From CAVUCH01 sp963739995 (lineage in GTDB: Bacteria > Acidobacteriota > Vicinamibacteria > Vicinamibacterales > JAENWD01), in contig CAVUCH010000012.1 in the NCBI GenBank assembly GCA_963739995.1, positions 62,001 through 126,000 on the forward strand: a stretch of 64,000 nucleotides of DNA. Direction: 5' to 3'. A program made the position numbers and the translations under genes. Below, piece after piece: positions 58,578 to 64,000 of the stretch. The first letter of the stretch is position 1. The number at the start of each line of letters is the position of its first letter. The notes beneath the pieces are model-generated. The model was not told where the DNA came from. It saw nothing but the letters and a program-made list of their open reading frames with translations, and did not search any database.

Positions 58578-58967
58578 ATGAGGTGCCTGCTCGTGGCGGG
58601 CGCAGTCTTCGTCTGGGCTGCGACCCCGGTACTCACCGCCGGCCTGCAGGAGGCTGGCACACACCCCAAAGCCCCCACCACCGATTTCTTCTCCATGCTT
58701 TTCGTCTTCATGCTGGCGACCTTCATCGGGCTCGGCGTGATCACCCGGGTCTCGCGGCTGCTGCACACGCCGCTGATGTCGCTCACCAACGCGATCTCTG
58801 CCATCGCGGTCGTCGGCGCGATCCTCGTCGCGGGTCCCGGGGAATACCCGACCTACATCACCGTGCTCGGCGCGATTGCGCTCTTCGCGTCGATGACCAA
58901 CATCGTCAGCGGCTTCCTCATCACCGATCGGATGCTGAAGATGTTCAAGAAGGACCCGGGTAAATGA
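58578..58967 (+). CDS. pntAB: NAD(P) transhydrogenase alpha subunit, membrane part (PntA2)
   Basis: Part of the proton-translocating transhydrogenase that couples hydride transfer between NAD(H) and NADP(H) to proton flow. The 129-residue protein has an N-terminal helix and three further helices with LFVFMLATFIGLGVITRVS and SLTNAISAIAVVGAILV. This matches the separately encoded membrane segment of the alpha subunit (PntAB in three-gene types). A strong AAAGGAG precedes ATG 58578 and TATAGT at 58507-58512 may be its -10. The NAD-binding subunit PntAA, expected upstream, is not here. Confidence 0.88.
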   Translation: MRCLLVAGAVFVWAATPVLTAGLQEAGTHPKAPTTDFFSMLFVFMLATFIGLGVITRVSRLLHTPLMSLTNAISAIAVVGAILVAGPGEYPTYITVLGAIALFASMTNIVSGFLITDRMLKMFKKDPGK

Positions 58968-60373
58968 CGTCCCAGCTCGTTCAGCTCGCGTATCTCGTCG
59001 CCACCGCCCTCTTCATCTTCGCGCTCTACTGGATGAACGATCCGAAGACCGCCCGCAAGGGCGTGTACGCCGGCGTCGCGGCAATGGCCATAGGCATCAT
59101 CGGCACGCTGGGCCTGCTCGCCGGGTTCGAGTCGATCAACTGGGAGTGGATGGCCATGGCGGCCGTTCTCGGCGTGGTCGTCGGCGTGCCTCTCTCCTGG
59201 GTGCCGCTCACGGCGGTGCCGCAACGGACGGCGCTGTCGCACGCCTTCGGCGGCCTTGCCGCCGGTCTGGTCGGCACAGCCAAGTTCTACCTGTGGCTCG
59301 GCAGCGAACCCGAGATGCTCACGTCGTTCCGGGTGTTCGCCATCGTGGCGGAGATCATCCTCGGCTACCTGACGTTCACGGGCAGCCTCCTCGCGGCCGG
59401 GAAGCTGCAGGAAGTCAGCTGGATCCCGCAGCGGCCCCTGACCTACAAGGGCCAGAACGCCACGAACCTGGGCCTGCTCGGGATCGCGGTCCTGTGCGGC
59501 ATTGCCGTGGTGACGAACCCGACGCAGTTTGCATTCCTGTTCCCGGTCATCATCGCGCTCGCGCTCCTCTTTGGCGTGCTGCTCATCATCCCGATCGGCG
59601 GCGCCGACATGCCGACCGTCATCGCGCTCCTCAACTCGTATGCCGGGTTGTCTGCTGTCGCCATGGGGTTCGTGCTCGACAACAAGCTGCTCATCACGGC
59701 CGGTGCGCTCGACGGATCGTCGGGCCTGATCCTGGCAATCATCATGTGCCGCGCGATGAATCGCTCGTTCACGAACGTACTGTTCGGCGCGTTCGGCCAG
59801 GTGCAGGCACAGGGCGCGGCGGGGGAGCAGAAGCTGGTCAAGCAGGAAACCCCCGAAGGCGCGGCGCTGCTCATGGAGCAGGCGAACACCGTGGTCATCG
59901 TGCCCGGCTACGGCATGGCGGTGGCGCAGGCGCAGCACCGGGTGCGTGAGCTGTACGACCAGCTGACGAAGCGCGGCATCGACGTGCGGTTCGCCATCCA
60001 CCCGGTTGCCGGACGCATGCCGGGCCACATGAATGTGCTGCTGGCCGAAACGGAGATCCCGTACGACCATCTCGTCGAGATGGACGAAATCAACCCGGAC
60101 CTGCCGCAGGCCGACGTGGTGCTCGTCATCGGTGCGAACGACGTCGTGAACCCCGCCGCGCGCCACGACAAGGCGAGCCCCATCTTCGGAATGCCGATCA
60201 TCGACGCTGACAAGGCGCACATGTGCTTTGCGATAAAGCGTTCGATGAACCCGGGATTTGCTGGCATCGACAATGAGCTCTACACCGCCGATCACACCTA
60301 CATGCTGTTCGGCGACGCGAAGGGCGTTGTCGGCGAACTGGTGAAGAACCTCTCTGGGGGCGGGGTGCATTAG
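58964..60373 (+). CDS. pntB: NAD(P) transhydrogenase beta subunit
   Basis: A 469-residue protein: nine or so helices, then the NADP-binding domain III. VIALLNSYAGLSAVAMGFVL and MNRSFTNVLFGAFGQ are PntB-typical; GYGMAVAQAQHRVRELYDQL is the NADP-site Rossmann loop; AIHPVAGRMPGHMNVLLAE, VVLVIGANDVVNPAARHD and MPIIDADKAHMCFAIKR complete domain III. It overlaps pntAB by 4 nt (ATGA). Without PntAA nearby, the complex needs that subunit from another locus to bind NAD(H). Confidence 0.93.
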   Translation: MTSQLVQLAYLVATALFIFALYWMNDPKTARKGVYAGVAAMAIGIIGTLGLLAGFESINWEWMAMAAVLGVVVGVPLSWVPLTAVPQRTALSHAFGGLAAGLVGTAKFYLWLGSEPEMLTSFRVFAIVAEIILGYLTFTGSLLAAGKLQEVSWIPQRPLTYKGQNATNLGLLGIAVLCGIAVVTNPTQFAFLFPVIIALALLFGVLLIIPIGGADMPTVIALLNSYAGLSAVAMGFVLDNKLLITAGALDGSSGLILAIIMCRAMNRSFTNVLFGAFGQVQAQGAAGEQKLVKQETPEGAALLMEQANTVVIVPGYGMAVAQAQHRVRELYDQLTKRGIDVRFAIHPVAGRMPGHMNVLLAETEIPYDHLVEMDEINPDLPQADVVLVIGANDVVNPAARHDKASPIFGMPIIDADKAHMCFAIKRSMNPGFAGIDNELYTADHTYMLFGDAKGVVGELVKNLSGGGVH

Positions 60374-60576
60374 CGCTCAGGCGACAGGCCATAGCCAGCA
60401 GGCTGCCGGCCTCTCGGGCCACAGGGCAACCACCGGTCCGGAGCACGCCGCACTGCAGGGGGGTGTGGGCAAACGGCTCGCGCCGAGCCTTGGGCCAGAC
60501 AGGCCTGCCGCCAGTAGCCTGCAGGCTGCAGCCTCGATCCAGCGGGCGGGCTCCGTCCACGCCCGCCCTCGTTGTG
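60374..60576. other. Intergenic region rich in CAGGCTGC-type imperfect repeats
   Basis: No gene or RNA is visible in about 200 bp between pntB and the HerA-like gene. Imperfect direct and inverted copies of GCAGGCTGC, CCTGC-type words recur (near 60399, 60500 and 60520-60532), similar in style to the hisF-hisA gap. The last bases carry a -10-like hexamer for the downstream gene. Confidence 0.4.
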
Positions 60577-60589
60577 TATCCTGTCCCGC
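60577..60589 (+). promoter_or_regulatory. Putative leaderless promoter of the HerA-like gene (-10 TATCCT, 7 nt before ATG)
   Basis: TATCCT (60577-60582) is followed by seven bases and ATG 60590, without a Shine-Dalgarno. Similar layout to argH and modA but with a 7-nt spacer. -35 not clear. Confidence 0.4.
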
Positions 60590-62980
60590 ATGGATTACGA
60601 GAAGCTCGGGCTCTTCTATCTCGGGCGCCCGTACGACGTCGCCAGCCGGAAGCCAGGCGACGGTCTCATCCTCTACGATTCGCGCGACCTCGTGACCCAC
60701 GCCGTCTGCGTCGGCATGACGGGCAGCGGCAAGACCGGCTTGTGCCTTTCCCTGCTCGAAGAGGCGGCGATCGACGGAATCCCCGCGCTCGTCATCGATC
60801 CGAAAGGAGATCTCGCGAACCTGCTGCTCACGTTCCCGCAGCTGAGTGCCGCCGAGTTCCGCCCCTGGATCAACGAAGACGACGCGCGACGAAAGGGGAT
60901 CGATCCCGATGCGTTCGCGGCTGTCGAGGCGGGCCGGTGGGCGGCGGGTCTCGCGGAATGGAGGCAGGACGGCGCACGCATCACGCGCCTGCGCGACGCT
61001 GCCGACGTAGTGATCTATACGCCGGGGAGCCAGGCGGGCATCCCGGTCTCCGTGCTGCGCTCGTTCACAGCCCCGCCGCAGGAGATCCGCGACGATATGG
61101 AGCTGACGCGAGAGCGCGTCAGCTCCACGGCCACGAGCCTCCTTGGGCTGATCGGGATCGACGCCGACCCGATCCAGTCGCGCGAGCACATCCTGATCGC
61201 CACGATTCTGGACGCGGCGTGGCGTGAGGGCAGGGGCCTCGACATCGCCACGCTAATCCAGCAGATCCAGTCGCCGCCGGTCACGAAGGTGGGCGTGCTG
61301 GAAGTCGAGGCGTTCTATCCCTCCACGGATCGCTTCGGACTCGCGATGGCGCTGAACAATCTGCTCGCCTCGCCCGGGTTCAGCGCGTGGACCCAGGGCG
61401 AGCCGCTCGACATCCAGCGCCTGCTCTACACACCGGCCGGCAAGCCGCGAATGGCGATCTTCTCGATTGCGCACCTGAACGACGCGGAGCGGATGTTCTT
61501 CGTCTCCCTGCTGCTCAACCAGGCGCTCGGGTGGATGCGCGCGCAGTCGGGCACCACCAGCCTGCGTGCCCTCATCTACATGGACGAGATCCACGGCTAC
61601 CTGCCGCCTGTGGCGAACCCGCCCTCGAAGGCGGCGATGCTGACGCTGCTGAAGCAGGCGCGCGCGTTCGGTGTAGGGATGGTGCTGGCCACCCAGAACC
61701 CGGTCGACCTCGATTACAAGGCGCTGTCGAACGCGGGCACATGGCTGATCGGGCGTCTGCAGACGGAGCGCGACCAGATGCGTGTTCTCGACGGGCTCGA
61801 GGGCGCGTCGGCGCAGGGTGGTGCGGCGTTCGATCGCCAGGCGATGGGCCGCGTCGTGAGCGGCCTCGCGAATCGCGTGTTCCTGATGCACAACGTCCAC
61901 GAAGATGCGCCCGAGGTCTTCGAGAGCCGCTGGGCGATGTCGTATTTGCGCGGGCCCCTGACGCGCTCGCAGATCAAGATCCTGATGGACCCCCGGCGTG
62001 CCGAGTTCGCACGCTCTGCCGATGGCAGCGCGGTTCAGCCGGGGGCTGCGGGTGCGCGTCAACCGCGACCAGCCCTCCCCGGGGGTGCCGGCCCCGTGCT
62101 GCCGCCCGACATTCCGCAGTTCTTCGGACCAGCGCCCGGCGCGGCCACCTATCGCCCGACGCTGCTTGGCTCCGCGGACGTCCGCTTCACCGATGCCAAG
62201 CGTGCCGTGGACGAAATGCGAAGTGTGCTGGTGGTGACCCCAATCGCAGATGGGCCGGTCGCCGTCGACTGGGCGAACGCCACAGAAGCAGACTTTGCGT
62301 TGGACGACCTGTCGAAGGAGCCTGCGGAAGGCACCGCCTTCGACGAGCTGCCTCCGGCCGCGCAGAAGCCGCGGAGCTACGCGGAGTGGTCGAAGGGCTT
62401 CACCGCCTGGCTCACACGCGAGCAGAGGCTCGAACTCCTCCGGAGCCCGTCGCTCGGCGTCGTCTCGAGGCCGGGCGAGAACGAGCGTGACTTCCGCGTG
62501 CGCCTCCAGCATGCTGCGCGCGAGGCGCGGGATGAGCAGGTCGCGGCCCTGAGGCAGAAGTACGCGACGAAGATGCAGGCGCTGACGGAGCGGCAGCGCA
62601 AGGCGGAGCAGGCGGTCGCACGCGAGCAGGAGCAGGTCACGAGCTCGAGGGTGCAGACGGGGATTTCGCTGGCGACGACCGTGTTCGGCGCGATGTTCGG
62701 GCGCAAGACGTTCAGTGCGTCCACACTCGGACGCGCGACGACCGCCGCGCGCGGCGTTGGCCGTTCCATGAAGGAGTCGCAGGACGTGGGGCGGGCGCAG
62801 GAGAACGTCGCCGCTGTCCAGGCGCAGCTGCAGGAGCTCGAGGCCAGCCTGCAGGCCGACATCGCGGCGGTGGAAGCGGCGCACGGCTCGCCAGCCGACA
62901 CGCTCGAAACCATCAGCCTGAAACCGAAGCGCGCGGGCGTGCAGGTGAAGCTGGTGGCCTTGACCTGGGTGGCAGAGTAG
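60590..62980 (+). CDS. HerA/VirB4-like P-loop ATPase (DUF853/DUF87 type)
   Basis: A 796-residue ATPase. Walker A is GMTGSGKTGLCLSLLEEAA with PALVIDPKGDLANLLLTFP as the following HerA motif; Walker B is RALIYMDEIHGYLPPVANPP; GMVLATQNPVDLDYKALSN the sensor/Gln region; and TWLIGRLQTERDQMRVLDGL an Arg finger region. From about residue 600 a coiled-coil Ala/Arg-rich region carries many Gln/Glu, then a Gly-rich short stretch. HerA-type translocases act with nucleases in DNA end processing or in defence, but no NurA or effector is adjacent. ATG 60590 starts MDYEKLGLFYLG. The next gene follows after 50 bp. Confidence 0.85.
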   Translation: MDYEKLGLFYLGRPYDVASRKPGDGLILYDSRDLVTHAVCVGMTGSGKTGLCLSLLEEAAIDGIPALVIDPKGDLANLLLTFPQLSAAEFRPWINEDDARRKGIDPDAFAAVEAGRWAAGLAEWRQDGARITRLRDAADVVIYTPGSQAGIPVSVLRSFTAPPQEIRDDMELTRERVSSTATSLLGLIGIDADPIQSREHILIATILDAAWREGRGLDIATLIQQIQSPPVTKVGVLEVEAFYPSTDRFGLAMALNNLLASPGFSAWTQGEPLDIQRLLYTPAGKPRMAIFSIAHLNDAERMFFVSLLLNQALGWMRAQSGTTSLRALIYMDEIHGYLPPVANPPSKAAMLTLLKQARAFGVGMVLATQNPVDLDYKALSNAGTWLIGRLQTERDQMRVLDGLEGASAQGGAAFDRQAMGRVVSGLANRVFLMHNVHEDAPEVFESRWAMSYLRGPLTRSQIKILMDPRRAEFARSADGSAVQPGAAGARQPRPALPGGAGPVLPPDIPQFFGPAPGAATYRPTLLGSADVRFTDAKRAVDEMRSVLVVTPIADGPVAVDWANATEADFALDDLSKEPAEGTAFDELPPAAQKPRSYAEWSKGFTAWLTREQRLELLRSPSLGVVSRPGENERDFRVRLQHAAREARDEQVAALRQKYATKMQALTERQRKAEQAVAREQEQVTSSRVQTGISLATTVFGAMFGRKTFSASTLGRATTAARGVGRSMKESQDVGRAQENVAAVQAQLQELEASLQADIAAVEAAHGSPADTLETISLKPKRAGVQVKLVALTWVAE

Positions 62981-63030
62981 CGACGGCTCGACATGGGATC
63001 CGGCTTCAGCCGGATTGCGAGGCGCCCATC

Positions 63031-63957
63031 ATGGCTGATGAACGCGATCCAGAGAACGACGACGCGCTCGACGAGAGCGAAGAGGCGGAGCTGGAGCGGG
63101 ATGGATGGGATGACGTGGGTTCGAGGCAGGAGCTCGACTTCGCCTCGGCGTTCGTGCTCTGCGCCCGGCAGCCGTTCGAGGACTGGGCCCGTAGCCTCGA
63201 GGGACACGGCCCCGACTGGACACTGGAACCAATCGCTCGCTGCACGGCGGTCGTCACGCCCGAGCTGCCGAGACAAGTAGACGCGGATGAGTGGCTCCGC
63301 CAGAACTATGCCGAGGTGTTCGAACGGCAGCTCGAGCCCTGGACGATTGATGAAGGACAGTGGCCGCCGGACCGTTCGTTCGACACCTTCCTCTCGTGGT
63401 TCGACGTCGTGTTCGCGCCAACCATCGACGACATGCGGGATGCTGAAGCTGCGGTGCGGCCCGCGACCTGCGATCCGCTCTCCCTGAGTCAGGTGCTCGC
63501 CGCGTTCCTGCAGCTGCCGGCTGATGGTTCACTCTACGTGGACATCTCGACCGGCGAGCTGTTCGCCTGGACCGACGACGAGCTGACGGCCATCCACGCC
63601 GGTGACGCGGAGGGCTTCGGGGTGCCAGCGGAGGACATGCGGGAGCTGCAGGAGGTCTTCGCATCCGAGTCGCTCGTCGAGATCTGCCATCGTGCTGACG
63701 TGGACAATCACGACACGATGATCGCGTTTGCCCGGACGGTGGAATCGCCGACGCTCCGGAACCGGCTCCTGGGAGCACTGCAGGCGAAGAAGGCGCCCCG
63801 GCGGTTCACCGAGGCGGTCGATGTCGCGGGCCTTCGTCATCGCTGGTCCGCGTGGCTCCGGCGCCTGGCTGCGGAAACCTTGCGCGAATCTCTGGACGCT
63901 CGCGGCGTGCCGTTCGTAGACGACCTGGGAACGGGAGCAACGGGAGATACGGAATGA
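63031..63957 (+). CDS. UPF0158-like protein with N-terminal DUF, unknown function
   Basis: A 308-residue acidic soluble protein. The N-terminal half starts with a disordered acidic stretch (DERDPENDDALDESEEAELE) and a helical part (DFASAFVLCARQPFEDWARS), not recognised. The C-terminal half matches UPF0158: SLYVDISTGELFAWTDDEL, TMIAFARTVESPTLRNRLLG, and FTEAVDVAGLRHRWSAWLRR. These proteins have no established function. It follows the HerA-like gene by 50 bp and may be cotranscribed, which might hint at a shared role, but this is only inference. Confidence 0.65.
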   Translation: MADERDPENDDALDESEEAELERDGWDDVGSRQELDFASAFVLCARQPFEDWARSLEGHGPDWTLEPIARCTAVVTPELPRQVDADEWLRQNYAEVFERQLEPWTIDEGQWPPDRSFDTFLSWFDVVFAPTIDDMRDAEAAVRPATCDPLSLSQVLAAFLQLPADGSLYVDISTGELFAWTDDELTAIHAGDAEGFGVPAEDMRELQEVFASESLVEICHRADVDNHDTMIAFARTVESPTLRNRLLGALQAKKAPRRFTEAVDVAGLRHRWSAWLRRLAAETLRESLDARGVPFVDDLGTGATGDTE

Positions 63958-63975
63958 CGACCGGCCGCCGTGTGA

Positions 63976-64000
63976 TGTGGAGCCGGGACTCAGCACCGGC
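63976..64000. repeat. Partial copy of the GCCGGGACT dispersed palindrome at the window edge
   Basis: TGTGGAGCCGGGACT, then CAGCACCGGC, share TGTGGAGCCGGGACT with the copy at 14350-14364. The right arm is imperfect here and may continue outside the window. Confidence 0.6.

Noticed and set aside
60590..62980. Full HerA-based defence system
   Set aside because: No nuclease, NurA, Sir2 or other effector could be recognised next to the ATPase; the idea is kept only as a low-level finding.
1..64000. tRNA, rRNA, riboswitches
   Set aside because: I looked for conserved tRNA ends, rRNA motifs and common riboswitch cores, but saw none I could support by eye; a covariance-model search would be needed to exclude small RNAs.

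Overview
The window is GC-rich (about two thirds G+C by eye), densely coded bacterial chromosome with no rRNA, tRNA, prophage, integrase or CRISPR that I can see. An Sdh1-type succinate dehydrogenase, a Wzm/Wzt glycan exporter, an M28 lipoprotein, a UMF1-family MFS protein, a PII-like/SbtB protein, an isolated BMC shell protein and dispersed CTAG-ended palindromes fit an Acidobacteriota-like organism, perhaps Vicinamibacteria. That placement is inferred from gene content, not from a marker gene.

Layout. 1-8.8 kb is a surface-glycan locus: the 3' end of a sugar-nucleotide epimerase, a methyltransferase, a GT2 glycosyltransferase and two multi-spanning GT39-like proteins on the plus strand face a second glycosyltransferase and the Wzt/Wzm exporter on the minus strand. 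About ten frame breaks fall in these first 7 kb. 9-14.3 kb holds argH, a 35-residue membrane microprotein directly before a sodium:solute symporter, purE-purK and a PII-like gene. 14.4-24.9 kb is a run of single-gene functions: Ada, two FAD enzymes, a large PIG-L protein, VOC, a DinB/maleylpyruvate-isomerase-like protein, a TIGR01777 SDR and a TPR protein, with repeat elements and an ABC-2 permease relic between them. 25-30 kb on the minus strand carries an MFS protein, an AAA-type ATPase and an M28 peptidase. 30.1-34.1 kb is the succinate dehydrogenase operon.

34.1-40.6 kb is a compact histidine operon read leftward (hisI-G-D-C-B-H-F-A). It starts with a TTGACA/TAGCCT promoter, a 24-codon histidine-rich leader peptide and an intrinsic terminator just before hisI: a complete-looking transcription attenuator. 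Divergent from it are modABC (40.7-42.9 kb). 43-46.5 kb is a BlaR1/BlaI-like pair whose promoter has a dyad between -35 and -10 and whose BlaR1 homologue ends in six SDF(E) repeats instead of a penicillin sensor. 46.6-55.5 kb carries a methyltransferase, RmuC, a SixA-like phosphatase, an outer-membrane barrel, an aromatic-amino-acid-type decarboxylase, a DUF442-like phosphatase and small envelope proteins. 55.5-64 kb has a palindromic mobile-type element, a ThiO-like oxidase, pterin dehydratase, the orphan BMC-H protein, a GNAT protein, a transhydrogenase lacking its NAD-binding subunit, a HerA-like ATPase and a UPF0158-like protein.

A recurring regulatory theme is a TANNNT hexamer 6-7 nt before the start codon with no Shine-Dalgarno (argH, purE, the SDR, modA, the M28 peptidase, the HerA-like ATPase), which suggests leaderless mRNAs. 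Many other genes have clear GGAG-type sites. Start codons below were chosen with both patterns in mind. Frame breaks also occur in the sdh anchor gene, the glycine-zipper gene and the TM2 gene, so some of them are probably sequencing or assembly indels.
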